Part shown: piece after piece, positions 1-9,443 of the stretch
Layout of the letters: every line of letters begins with the position of its first letter
Position numbering within the stretch: the first letter of the stretch is position 1
Origin: Schizochytrium sp. CCTCC M209059
Lineage: Eukaryota; Sar; Bigyra; Thraustochytrida; Thraustochytriidae
Assembly: GCA_000818945.1 (NCBI GenBank)
Contig: KN805371.1
Location: forward strand, 1,051,082 to 1,115,081
Reading direction: 5' to 3'
Length of the DNA: 64,000 nucleotides
Position numbers and translations under genes: made by a program
Notes under the pieces: model-generated
What the model saw: the letters and a program-made list of their open reading frames with translations, nothing else
Told to the model about the DNA's origin: nothing
The model's database searches: none

Positions 1-604
1 TTTTTGTAGTGCAATTTTAATCAAGAAAGCACATCATCGCCTCGCAAAGCTAATTTATGCCTAAAGTGATCTATTGTGCGCCGCCATCAAAAATTCGAGA
101 TTGCGATAAGAGCGCTGGTTTGATGCTCCTTCCGTTTACCTAGGACCTCGCCAGACTGTTTCGGATTGGGCCCAGATGCACTCAGCTTTGCTTTGTTTTG
201 CAAAGATTTTCATCGACCACCCACTTGAGTTCGTCTGCGGGTCGCCAAGATGGCAGCAGCTGGCGCTCACGCAGTACCGATAAAGTCGCAGAATCATTTT
301 TTTCCTTTCAGCGAGACGCAATCAGAACAAACAAACCCACCTGCCCGGATCAGTCATCAAAATTTCGCGCTTTTTGTTCACTTCTGACAATCGTAAGAGC
401 ACCGAGCAACATGCTTTTCTCAATTACTTTGGGATGCAAAGGTTTGGAACCTATGCGTACTGTATCGCTTGAGCCACCAGCGTTTGATGTCCAAGTGTCG
501 AATTGATAATAGTTTGCGCCTTGAAAAAGAGTTCGACATTTTACCACTAGGCCTATATTCGATAATTGTTCTTTGACTGCCTTTCGGGCAGGGGAATGCA
601 GATT
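1..604. other. intergenic, downstream of the RNA helicase gene
   Basis: No gene is supported here. Short open frames exist on both strands (for example 350-547 minus), but none has a recognisable motif or a convincing context. The stretch is less GC-rich than the neighbouring helicase gene. It probably contains the helicase 3' untranslated region and the edge of a gene to the left. Confidence 0.4.
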
Positions 605-3091
605 TTATGCAGAAAACTCAGAGTGGATCTTGACGTTTTGCGACACCTTGCGAGCAAGCTTCTCAAAGTCCCGCTCGGACTTCTTCTTGGACTTGTATTC
701 CTTCTTGGCGACAAAACGCGTCTTGCTGGTAGAACTCACGCCCTTGGGCTGTTCCCTTAGACCAAAAGCTCGTGCCACATGACCGAGGTGGAGCTGCTTG
801 GGGTGAAAGATGTGTTTGGTCTCTTTCGAGTGCACAGCGTAGGCGCGCACATAGGCCACAAATGCGTCCTCAGCGCGGGCTTTGAGAGATCCGCGAAAAG
901 CAGGCTTCTTCTTTCCCTTGACACCTTCCCGCGTTGCGGCACCGCTGTCGACGAGATCCTCAATCTTTACTTGCAAGAGACCTGCGGCGGCTTCAGGGTC
1001 ATTCTGGGCTTTGAGGAGCGCGCTGGATCTGGCCTTGGCACGTCGGGCAGGAGCCGCAGCTTCCCCGGCCGGGATCGCGTACTTTGAGAGCGCAGCGTAC
1101 ACAGTCTGCACGTGCATCTGGGAAAGTCGCATTCCATGCTTTTGCAAAATTCCCAAATAGGCTTGCTCAGAGGGCGTAAGAAAAATGAGCGCCGATCCTC
1201 GTTGTCCGGAGCGCGCCGTGCGTCCAACGCGATGCACGTACTCGGAGATTTCACTGGGGGGATCATACTGCACAATCCAATCCACAAAGGGAAGATCAAG
1301 GCCGCGAGCTGCAACATCGGTGCAAATGAGAACGCCGTGATTCGCCTTGCTAAAGTCTTTGATAGCCTTGCGGCGCTCCATCTGGTCGATACTGCCGTGC
1401 AACTTCCACCAGTTCGTACCCATGCCTCTGTTGTGATCCATGGCAGCGTCGTCATCGTCTTCGTCGTTGTTGTCGCCAAGGTCTGACTTTCGCCGGGGAG
1501 GCCACTCGATCTTGGTCAGGACAGCATGCAAAAAGTCAACGACGGCTCGACACGATACAAAGAGAAGCATCTTGACATTGTAGCGATAGCGCTTGACCTG
1601 ACGGAGAACAAAGCTGCAAAGCGCGGCAAGGCGTTGCTTCTGCTCAACAATCATGTAGTGCTGCATTAACGTGCTTGGCACAGCGACTGCCTCACTGCCG
1701 GCGACCTCATTCTCCGCAACCTCGTCTCCTTCTGCTTCGGCCCCCGGAAGCGACCCGGAGGCGGCAGCCATTGCGCGCGCCGCCTCGGCTGGGTCGATAT
1801 CGATAGTAACTGGGTCGCGAAGGCTGCGATTTGAGAGTTCCTTGACCTCGCTACTAAGCGTTGCAGAACAAAGAACAGTCTGTGTGCGAACGCGCTCCTC
1901 GGTCGTGACGTTCTCATCAATCCAGTCGAGAATCGACTCGATTTGTTTGGAGAAACCAGGATCCGTAAGTCGATCTGCCTCGTCGAGAACGAGCCACTCC
2001 AGTGTACCCTTGCGTAGCGTATCGCCAAGCGTCTGCGTGTTCTTGAGGTGATCCTGGAAGCGACCTGGCGTGGCAACGAGAACATTAAATCCTTTGCGGA
2101 GACGTGCTTTTTCGCTCTTGCGTTTCTCGCCACCGATCAGAGAACCAATGATGAGCCAGTGAAACGGCTTCGACACGCGCTCGAGTACTTGCATGATCTG
2201 GTAGCAGAGCTCGCGTGTGGGAGAGAGGATGAGTGCACGGAGACCGCTCGAACGAGACATTCTCTCCTCGCGTCTGTGGAGATTATTGATGATTGGCAGT
2301 CCAAAGGCAAGTGTCTTGCCGGACCCGGTCTGACTTTTGATGAGGACGTCGCGGCCGCCAACAAGAGCAGGAATGGCACGCGACTGGACAAGGGTGGGTC
2401 GGATAAAGCCCATGCCATTTTCGCTCGTGGGCGCTACAAGGAGGCTCGAAAGCTCGGTTGACAGGCCTAGCTCATCGAACGAGAGGTCTGCATGCTGCTC
2501 ACGCGGAGGAGCTGAAGGTGTGGCAACGCGAGGAGGGGCCGAGGGTGTAGCCGAAGCCACGCGCGAGATAGCTTGGGGAGCGCTACCATTGCTTGCAGGC
2601 CGCGGACGCTTTTTGGCGCTTGAGACTGCTGTTGAAGTTGCCACGGACGTTGACTGCGCAGCTTTGCCATGACGTGGCTGCTGCTTTTGCTGTTGTTGCT
2701 GGTGCTTCGGGAAAGATGTCGTTTTCAGATTCTTGCGTTGAGTGGCGGTGGCGGGGGTGGCGGGGGTGGCGGCAGTGGCGGAAGGGGCTGCAGGAGCGGA
2801 GCTTGTCTCGACACCATTGGCCGCTGGGTTGGCGGTTGCGACGGGCTTGTGTGCCCGTGCAAAAGACTTTTGCTCTTGCTTTTGCTGCTTGCGCTGCTTG
2901 TTGGCTGCCTGCGGAGCTCCTCGCTGCGCAACGGGCTTCGAAGGGTTGGTCCGCGCGCCAGGCGCCATCTTGGCACGCTTGACCTCTTGGTGCCGGCGTT
3001 GCTGCTGCGTCTGCGGGTTAGAGCGCTTCTTGCGCGCAGGAGGGGGCGGCGACGGCGCATCGTCGCCGTCCTCGATAATGTTGAGAAGCAT
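605..3091 (-). CDS. DBP7: DEAD-box RNA helicase, DDX31/Dbp7 type
   Basis: This 828-residue protein is an ATP-dependent RNA helicase expected to act in the nucleolus in large-subunit (60S) ribosome assembly. Residues 1-200 form a low-complexity Lys/Gln/Ala/Pro-rich tail, as is common in nucleolar helicases. The core then runs in order: Walker A QTGSGKT (254-260), PTREL (291-295), a GFNVLVATPGR block (334-344), DEAD (370-373), SAT (409-411) and, in the second RecA domain, HRVGRTARSG. The wording around 'GFNVLVATPGRFQDHLKNT' fits Dbp7/DDX31 better than other DEAD families. A long second-domain insertion rich in acidic residues and a basic C-terminal tail are also present. The start is the first ATG after upstream frames close; an upstream exon cannot be excluded. 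Confidence 0.9.
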   Translation of the reverse strand: MLLNIIEDGDDAPSPPPPARKKRSNPQTQQQRRHQEVKRAKMAPGARTNPSKPVAQRGAPQAANKQRKQQKQEQKSFARAHKPVATANPAANGVETSSAPAAPSATAATPATPATATQRKNLKTTSFPKHQQQQQKQQPRHGKAAQSTSVATSTAVSSAKKRPRPASNGSAPQAISRVASATPSAPPRVATPSAPPREQHADLSFDELGLSTELSSLLVAPTSENGMGFIRPTLVQSRAIPALVGGRDVLIKSQTGSGKTLAFGLPIINNLHRREERMSRSSGLRALILSPTRELCYQIMQVLERVSKPFHWLIIGSLIGGEKRKSEKARLRKGFNVLVATPGRFQDHLKNTQTLGDTLRKGTLEWLVLDEADRLTDPGFSKQIESILDWIDENVTTEERVRTQTVLCSATLSSEVKELSNRSLRDPVTIDIDPAEAARAMAAASGSLPGAEAEGDEVAENEVAGSEAVAVPSTLMQHYMIVEQKQRLAALCSFVLRQVKRYRYNVKMLLFVSCRAVVDFLHAVLTKIEWPPRRKSDLGDNNDEDDDDAAMDHNRGMGTNWWKLHGSIDQMERRKAIKDFSKANHGVLICTDVAARGLDLPFVDWIVQYDPPSEISEYVHRVGRTARSGQRGSALIFLTPSEQAYLGILQKHGMRLSQMHVQTVYAALSKYAIPAGEAAAPARRAKARSSALLKAQNDPEAAAGLLQVKIEDLVDSGAATREGVKGKKKPAFRGSLKARAEDAFVAYVRAYAVHSKETKHIFHPKQLHLGHVARAFGLREQPKGVSSTSKTRFVAKKEYKSKKKSERDFEKLARKVSQNVKIHSEFSA

Positions 3092-3504
3092 CTTGTGCTC
3101 AAGGCGAGTAAAAGGACTCCCGAGGTCGAGGCCGTGCGCACGGAATTGTAGGTCTGTCTGTCTCTTTCTCTCTATTTGGTTGGTTCTGGCGCTGGCGCCT
3201 TTGGAACTTTTGTTATCTTCGTCACTTCCTATTTCGCCTGCTTGCCCGAGAAAATGTGTTCCTTAATGCGAGGATCGAGCAAGCTCGAGGCGTGGTGTTC
3301 GCGAAACGGAGCTTGACGCGAGTCTGCAGTATACCACAAAGAGCAAAAAATAGAGGTCTATGCTTTGATGTCGACAAAGAGGAGAATTATTGATTGACAA
3401 AATAGTAATGTTCAGAGGACTTCTTCTTCTTCTTCTTCTTCTTCTTCACGCGTCTGGAAAATTGAAGACGCAAGAGGGATGGCCGAAACTAAGAAAGTCA
3501 AGTT
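3092..3504. promoter_or_regulatory. intergenic: helicase promoter side and 3' side of the Cys-rich repeat gene
   Basis: Both flanking genes are on the minus strand, so this gap should hold the helicase promoter and the terminator of the upstream gene. A (TTC)n microsatellite lies at about 3420-3448. No TATA-like or other defined element can be supported. Confidence 0.35.
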
Positions 3505-4566
3505 TTACGATAATGGCAAAGGAAGCAGAGACGAGGAAATTAGTTTTGCTCGCGCCTGCAGCATCAGAAGACTTAGATTTGATGACGGCTCTTGCGGAAT
3601 GTGCGCTCGAAGAATCGGGTCTAGCGTAAGTTGTGGGAGCGCTGTTCCCGGAGAAGATTGCGCGACCTGTGAGCGTAGCGAGCACGGCGCCCATCCTGGC
3701 GCTTGCGTCAATAGCGGTATGGATGTTCGCGAAGAAATCGAGGGAGTAGACGATCTAGAATCCGTATGTGAACTGGAAGAATCACCAGCAACGTTGTGAT
3801 CCCGAGACGCGGTGAGATCACGCGCAGGAGCATGTCTTTTGGCGAGTGCGGCCGTAACAGCGATTTTGAGCGCCAAGTCTGAAACATCGTGTTCATTGAG
3901 CGTGCTCGAGTTGTCGATAATAAGCTCATTGTTGTAAAGAGAGGCGGGCGCTTTATCCTGTGGAGCGAGAGTCATGTCAGGAGCGCGACTCGTTTCGTCC
4001 TTTGAGCGCAAGCGATAGTGCGACATGCACATGCCTTGCATCTTTGGAACCTTGTGGCACGAAGGCACAGTGCATCGCGCGCCGCCGCCATGCGCAAAGC
4101 AGCGACCTCCCTGCTTTGCAGCATGGGTGCAACTTTTGACAACGCAATTACGGCCGCCCCCATGAGCCCTGCATAGGTCCATGGGCCCATCGCACGTCCT
4201 ACGGCAACCAGAGGGATGCGAGCAAAAGTATTTGCCTCCATGGCGATTACACTTGGATTTGAGACGCGCAAAGCGCGTGCACCCAGGTTCTGAGCAGCGC
4301 GGCTTTCCACCGTGCGTTGAGCAGAGGCCCAAGGACGTCCTCGCGGTCTTACGGCAGCCCGTTGGGTGGGTGCACTTGCGTCCGCCGCCGTGCGAGACGC
4401 AAAGCTTGTTCGGCCCCGCTGTGCTGTGCGTGCAGCCCTCAGCCTTGCACCTGTACCCGCCGCCATGCCTTACGCACTTGCCGCCGCGTCTCGCGAGCTT
4501 GGCACACCCGGTCTCTGAGCATGTTGGGAAGGACTTTTTCTCGCTGCAGCGCGCAGTGCGCGCCAT
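3505..4566 (-). CDS. Cys/His-rich 'HGGG' repeat protein (WRKY19-like zinc repeat)
   Basis: The protein has 353 residues from the ATG at 4566; the open frame extends further upstream but without an ATG. After a short N-terminus come about eight tandem units of roughly 22-25 residues with the pattern C-x(3-4)-C-x(9-11)-C-x2-HGG, for example CVRHGGGYRCKAEGC and CSTHGGKPRCSEPGC. Each unit presents three Cys and one His, which suggests one zinc ion per unit. The last unit (CMSHYRLRS) is degenerate and is followed by a Ser/Thr-rich tail of about 160 residues. This repeat is known from plant 'WRKY19-like' proteins and is widespread in stramenopiles, where its function is largely unassigned. Nucleic-acid or protein binding is inference. 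An upstream exon is possible because of the long GC-rich leader. Confidence 0.75.
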   Translation of the reverse strand: MARTARCSEKKSFPTCSETGCAKLARRGGKCVRHGGGYRCKAEGCTHSTAGPNKLCVSHGGGRKCTHPTGCRKTARTSLGLCSTHGGKPRCSEPGCTRFARLKSKCNRHGGKYFCSHPSGCRRTCDGPMDLCRAHGGGRNCVVKSCTHAAKQGGRCFAHGGGARCTVPSCHKVPKMQGMCMSHYRLRSKDETSRAPDMTLAPQDKAPASLYNNELIIDNSSTLNEHDVSDLALKIAVTAALAKRHAPARDLTASRDHNVAGDSSSSHTDSRSSTPSISSRTSIPLLTQAPGWAPCSLRSQVAQSSPGTALPQLTLDPILRAHIPQEPSSNLSLLMLQARAKLISSSLLPLPLS

Positions 4567-5874
4567 GGCCTCGCTGCGGCTGGCTCCTGCCGCAGCCGCC
4601 GCTGCCGCCGCACGTCGAGCCGGTGTTTGCGATATGCTGCTGATGCCTGCACTGCTCGCCTTATTGCCTACGACACGACTCTGCTCGCGCGCCGTCCCAT
4701 CTCTGCGACCACTGCCGCACCGCGCACAGCACGCATGGCTGCACACTCGAGTTTTGCTGTTGCGTGCCAAAGCTCCAATCGGCAGCCAGCCAGCTAGCTA
4801 GCTAGCTAGCTGCATCTGGTGCTGGCAAACCAGGCAGGCTCCTGGCCGCACTGCCGCCAGCGCCGCGCAGGCCAGCTGGCGCGCGGGCCTAAAGTCGCGG
4901 CTGTAGCGCCCTGCGCGCCGCAGCCCTGCACAGAAGATGCTTGATGCTTGGGCCGATCGGATCAGCTGCCACTGCAGACGCTAGGTCGGTCAGGTAACGT
5001 CACGTGCGCGAATTACAATGTCCCAACTTTTTCTGTGTAATAAAAACCGCAAACGCGAGGGGCTCGGGCTCGTGGTCGCTCGGTGTCGGTGCGTACGCAA
5101 TGCAGAGACAGCTCCAATCCGAGAGACAGACGCTCGCGCCGCACAGGCACCGGCATCGGCCGCAGCAAAGGCAGTCGAGAGGTAAACGGGACGGAGACGG
5201 TCAACCTTCTACTAACACAAGGTGATGATGGAGTGTGTTTGTGCACGTGCATGTGCGTGTGTATGTATGGACACCGCCGGCGATGCGATGGGCATGCGAC
5301 TGGAGCTCCCATTTCTCACATGACAGGCCAGCTAGCTGCACAGAGTAGGCAACCCTATAAGGCTCGTGCAACGCAGCGCAACGTGACGCTGGAACCGCGC
5401 CCGCCTCGGAGACGGAGACGGTTGGCAAGAGGATCGTGACGGGTACAGGGGTACCGAGAGCATTCCGGCCGGAGTTGACTGTTGTCGACAAAATCCTCTC
5501 TCGATAGCGATGAAGGCAAGGCGAGAGGCTGTTGCTTTTTGGGGCGCGAGAGCTGGGGCTACACTTTGGCGAGCTTGGCGGCGGGGTGAAGATGCAACTT
5601 CCGATTGGCCAGAAGCTAGACCCTACCTTCTCCATCTAGGCGAGTAATGGTGGTAGTTTGCACAGCTTCTTTCGCGGAGTAGATTCATTGGTGTGCGATA
5701 GTGGTAGATACTGGCTGCAGCAGCACAGCACGGCCAGGCCGACAGGCAGGCAGGCTGATCTAGTTTGGCCTGGCCTGACCTGGCCAGGCCAAATCAGACG
5801 CGATCTTGCGAAAGGAAAGGAAGAGAGAAAAGGAAAGCAATGAAAAAGAAAACGTGAAAGAGAGAATGGATTTA
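4567..5874. promoter_or_regulatory. intergenic, promoter of the Cys-rich repeat gene and 3' side of seryl-tRNA synthetase
   Basis: The gap is 1.3 kb with no supported gene. It contains an AGCT-type tetranucleotide run at about 4790-4812, a TG-rich patch at about 5225-5280, and CCAGGCC/TGGCC-rich direct repeats at about 5725-5790. Open frames here are short and made from these repeats. Confidence 0.4.
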
Positions 5875-7239
5875 TCATTTGGCGGCGGCCTTCTTGGCCT
5901 TGGCCTTTTGCTGCTTCTTCTCGGCCTTGTTCTCCATCGGCTCGCGCACAAAGGGGATAAAGGTCATGCCAGCCATGTAGGGCACGAGGACCGCAGGAAC
6001 GCGGACACCGTCCTTCTCCTGGTAGTTCTCGAGAATGCAGGAGATGGTGCGCGTAAGAGCACAGAGCGTGGAGTTGAGCATGTGTGCGTACTGCTTATCC
6101 TGCTTCTCGCCAAAGCGAATGTTCATGGCGCGGGCCTGGTAGTCCGTGCAGTTCGAGCACGACACAAGCTCCTTGTACTCTTGATAGCTAGGGAACCAGG
6201 CCTCAATGTCGTACTTTTTAGCGGCGGCGTTGTTGAGCTCACCAGAGACAATGTTGACGACCTGGTATGGAAGATCGAGCGACTGAAGGAACTCCTCGGC
6301 AATGTTGCGCATCTCCTCGTGCATCTCCCACGACTTTTCAGGCGTAGTGATGCAGAACTGCTCGACCTTGTCAAACTGATGGACGCGGAAGATACCCCAC
6401 GTGTCCTTGCCCGCCTTGCCGGCCTCCTTTCGGAAGCAGGTGGACATGCCCGCGTAGCGAATAGGCAGATCGCTGTCCTGCATCCAGTCGCCCATGTGAT
6501 AGGCGCAAATGGGCTGTTCGCTGGTGGCGATCAAATACTTTTCGTTGTCGCCCTTCTCGCCCGTCACGTGGTAGAGGGACTCGTCAAAGTCAGAAAGCTG
6601 CGCAACGCCGGCCATTACGTCCTTGTTCATAAAGTACGGCGGCTGCAATGGGGTGTAGCCCTTTTTGGTAAGAAACTGCAGCGAGTATGTGATGAGAGCC
6701 TGGTTCAGCATCACAGCAGGGCCCTTGAGAAAGTACCCACGGTGGCCTGCGGTCTTGTTGCCGCGCTCTGGCTCGTAGCCATCAATGCGCCAGAGCAGCT
6801 GGTTGTGCGCCTGCAGGCCGTCGGCGGGCTTCTTCTCGCCGTAGGTCGACTCGATCTTGTTGTAATCCTCGTCATCGTGCACGACCACCGAAGGGTGCAC
6901 AAGGTTGCCGACAAGCGGGAGCAAGGTGTCGAGCTCGGCGCGCTTCTCCTCGGCGGCCTTTTGCAAGCGCTCCACCTCGGCGCCGAGCTCGCGGGCCTTG
7001 GCCTGCTCCTCATCCGCGTTTTCCTTGTTCTTCTTCTTTTGGCCAACAAGCTTGCTCACCGCATTTTTCTCTTCCTTGGTCTTTTGCGCGTCAAACTCGA
7101 GCTGGCGCCATTCCTCGTCTGCCTTGACGATGCGGTCCACGAGGTCCTTGTCCTGCTCCGAGGGAAAGCGCGCCTCGTGCGACTTGCGGATTTGCTCCAG
7201 CGACTCGGGGTCGCGGAACAGGGGAAGGCCGAGAGGCAT
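5875..7239 (-). CDS. SARS1: seryl-tRNA synthetase, cytosolic
   Basis: This 454-residue class II aminoacyl-tRNA synthetase charges tRNA-Ser with serine for cytosolic translation. Residues 1-120 form the long N-terminal coiled-coil arm (Lys/Glu-rich) that binds the tRNA extra arm. The catalytic domain shows TSEQPICAYH, motif 2 in 'AGMSTCFRKEAG' followed by GIFRVHQF, and motif 3 near the C-terminus (RTISCILENYQ). The Lys/Ala-rich C-terminal extension is typical of eukaryotic cytosolic enzymes, and no mitochondrial presequence is visible. The length is slightly short of the usual 500 or so for animals but normal for protists. The ATG at 7239 gives the canonical N-terminus with a short leader. Confidence 0.95.
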   Translation of the reverse strand: MPLGLPLFRDPESLEQIRKSHEARFPSEQDKDLVDRIVKADEEWRQLEFDAQKTKEEKNAVSKLVGQKKKNKENADEEQAKARELGAEVERLQKAAEEKRAELDTLLPLVGNLVHPSVVVHDDEDYNKIESTYGEKKPADGLQAHNQLLWRIDGYEPERGNKTAGHRGYFLKGPAVMLNQALITYSLQFLTKKGYTPLQPPYFMNKDVMAGVAQLSDFDESLYHVTGEKGDNEKYLIATSEQPICAYHMGDWMQDSDLPIRYAGMSTCFRKEAGKAGKDTWGIFRVHQFDKVEQFCITTPEKSWEMHEEMRNIAEEFLQSLDLPYQVVNIVSGELNNAAAKKYDIEAWFPSYQEYKELVSCSNCTDYQARAMNIRFGEKQDKQYAHMLNSTLCALTRTISCILENYQEKDGVRVPAVLVPYMAGMTFIPFVREPMENKAEKKQQKAKAKKAAAK

Positions 7240-7669
7240 CTTTGCTAGCTTGCTTGCTTGCTAACTAGATAGCTTATGCTGTCGCGCTACGCGACACCTG
7301 CGGCTATATATTCTGGCTGCACGTCCCGGACAAGGTCCGCGGTTGCTGCTCGCCACTCGCTCGCTGCGATTTGCGTCCCTCGGCGAACGAACGGTATTGC
7401 AAGGAGAGCGGGCGCGGGGGTGGGGTAAAAGCTCGCAAGGCAGCGAGCACGGGCGTGCGAGTGCGCGGCAAGAAGGCTCTTGTCGCAGACTAGCTGCGCT
7501 CGCGAGATCTTCGACTGCCGTTGCGTGGTTTGCGCCGCCGACGGATTGGTCTTGGCCTTGCACAAGAGCTAACCTAACCCGAACAAACCTAACCAAGCAA
7601 CCCATCCATCCATACTAGGCCTACTACTATATATATACACTCCTGACAGCCAGCCACACAGTCAAGGGA

Positions 7670-7713
<44 letters not shown>

Positions 7714-7967
7714 GGTAGAAGTCAGAGATAGGCAGGCCTACCAGATCATCTTCGAGCTCTTGCGTGGATTGACCTGCCGAATGAAAAATAGCAACGTTTG
7801 TCCTTTCTTAGTTTTACTTACCCGAAGCATTTCTTCGAAACGTGCGCGTATGGAAAGAAGTGATGATACCAAATGAGATAGTTTTACTCTTGTATATAGA
7901 CCGACTGCGAAATGTTTCACTCGCAGATGATGGGACTGTGTCTCATCGACGGCGACTTGCGCAGTTC
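7240..7967. promoter_or_regulatory. intergenic, seryl-tRNA synthetase promoter and MDR gene 3' side
   Basis: Both flanking genes are on the minus strand. The sequence includes a GC-rich promoter-side block next to 7240, a short (TA)n tract at about 7627-7637 and the tetranucleotide repeat listed separately. No gene is supported. Confidence 0.4.
7667..7712. repeat. (AAAG)n microsatellite
   Basis: About eleven uninterrupted AAAG units. The same motif recurs on a larger scale at 56630-56751. Confidence 0.9.
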
Positions 7968-9152
7968 CTAGATGGCCGTCGTCGTACTCGCCTCTTCGTC
8001 TGCAATGGAGATGATGACTTTGCCCTTGGCACGCCCGCTCTCCATTCGTTCGATCGCTTTGATGCCATCCCGCAATGGATAGACATGGTCAATGACTGTG
8101 CGCAGACGACCTGCATTGTACTCGTCTGCAAGGATTTCAACGTACTCGCGATGACCTGTTCCAATAATGTGCGCAAAGGTCCCGCCGCCTCGTTTACGAC
8201 ACTTGGACTCGAGAGACGTGGCGCCCGTAAGACGATCGAAGATGACTCCTCCGAGACTACTGTGCAGAAACCCATCGACGCCAAAGGTGATCTTGTGAAA
8301 GCTTCGCGTGTCTGACTCCTCGATGAACTCGCGCAAAGCAGAAACAGTCGGCGAAGCAGCAATGCTAACGAGACCGCCGCCATCGCGTAGCAGAGAAGGG
8401 CACTTGGCCGCCTCGCCGGTACAATCAAGAATCGCGTCAAAGAGATCGTCCTGGGACGATGACGCCAGAACTTGCCAGAACTTTTCGTCACGGTAGTTCA
8501 CGACCTGGTCTGCGCCCAGCTCGCGAACGAGATCTGATTTTTCGCCGGCCGAGGCTGTTGTTGCCACGAAACTTGCGCCATAGTACCCTTTGGCAAGCTG
8601 GATTGCCACAGTTCCGACACCGCCTGCTCCTCCGAGAACAAGGATTCTCGGCGCTTTTTGCGAGGGGCTTCGTTGAGCAGCGGGTTTCACTCTGCATTTG
8701 GAAAACGCCTTGAGCACGGTGATGCCCACGAGTGGGAGGCCTGCGGCATCGTAAGTCGGCATGCTTGGTGGCCTTCGCACGCAAATGTCACCATCTACGA
8801 TGAAGAACTCGGCGAGACCACCTCGACGAAGGCCCTTGCACATGCCAAAGACTTCGTCGCCAGCAACCCATTCCGTGCTTTTGGAAGCGACCACCTTGCC
8901 ACAAAAGTCAAAGCCGTACACCTGAGGCAGCTTGATGGACAGGATGGCCGCGTGTTTTCCACTGCGTTGCTTGTAGTCTGCCGGGTTTAACGAAGATGCA
9001 CGCATTTCGAGCAGGACCTGGCCCTCTGCAAGATCTTGCGCCTTGGGTCGTGGCACTTCGCCCACCTGGTCCACCTCGGGCCCGCCGAACTTGGCATAGA
9101 AGCACGCTTGCATCGTGTCGGCTGTGGCCGAAGAAGTACTACCCGGCGCCAT
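7968..9152 (-). CDS. medium-chain reductase, quinone-oxidoreductase-like
   Basis: The protein has 394 residues from the first ATG (9152); the open frame runs on upstream without an ATG. It belongs to the zinc-independent medium-chain dehydrogenase/reductase superfamily. Visible hallmarks are the N-terminal GroES-like fold (ACFYAKFGGPEVDQVGEVPRP, SSLNPADYKQRSG, VYGFDFCGKVVA, GDEVFGM) and the Rossmann nucleotide-binding segment VLGGAGGVGTVAIQLAK followed by ELGADQVVNYR. The usual zinc ligands are absent, so an NADPH-dependent quinone or enone reductase activity is expected. The substrate cannot be told from sequence. An insertion of about 15 residues (RVKPAAQRSPSQKAPR) precedes the Rossmann fold. 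It ends in a short Thr-rich tail. Confidence 0.85.
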   Translation of the reverse strand: MAPGSTSSATADTMQACFYAKFGGPEVDQVGEVPRPKAQDLAEGQVLLEMRASSLNPADYKQRSGKHAAILSIKLPQVYGFDFCGKVVASKSTEWVAGDEVFGMCKGLRRGGLAEFFIVDGDICVRRPPSMPTYDAAGLPLVGITVLKAFSKCRVKPAAQRSPSQKAPRILVLGGAGGVGTVAIQLAKGYYGASFVATTASAGEKSDLVRELGADQVVNYRDEKFWQVLASSSQDDLFDAILDCTGEAAKCPSLLRDGGGLVSIAASPTVSALREFIEESDTRSFHKITFGVDGFLHSSLGGVIFDRLTGATSLESKCRKRGGGTFAHIIGTGHREYVEILADEYNAGRLRTVIDHVYPLRDGIKAIERMESGRAKGKVIISIADEEASTTTAI

Positions 9153-9303
9153 CGTTCTGGCTCGCTCGCTCAAGCTCTGGTCCAAGCTCGCGCTTTCAAG
9201 CGAGCTCACGCCTTTTCTTCGAAGTAGCTCGGGCTCGCTCGCGCGTGGGGGTCGCTCTCGGACAGCGCTACGAGGATCGAGTTCTTGATTTGCCCAGCTG
9301 CCA

Positions 9304-9327
9304 TCTCTCTCTCTCTCTCTCTCTCTT
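9304..9327. repeat. (TC)n microsatellite
   Basis: About a dozen TC units in the promoter-side sequence upstream of the MDR gene. Confidence 0.85.
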
Positions 9328-9443
9328 TCTTTTCCGGGACTTGAGAATGTGATGTTCTGGCTCCAGGAACAAATCTAGACCTATTGATAAAATTCCGCCC
9401 ATCCGGCTGGCGCCGCAGCAAATCGCAGCCGCTGATAGTAGGC

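Noticed and set aside
5806..7248. 480-residue plus-strand open frame
   Set aside because: It is the antisense shadow of seryl-tRNA synthetase, which has all class II motifs on the other strand.
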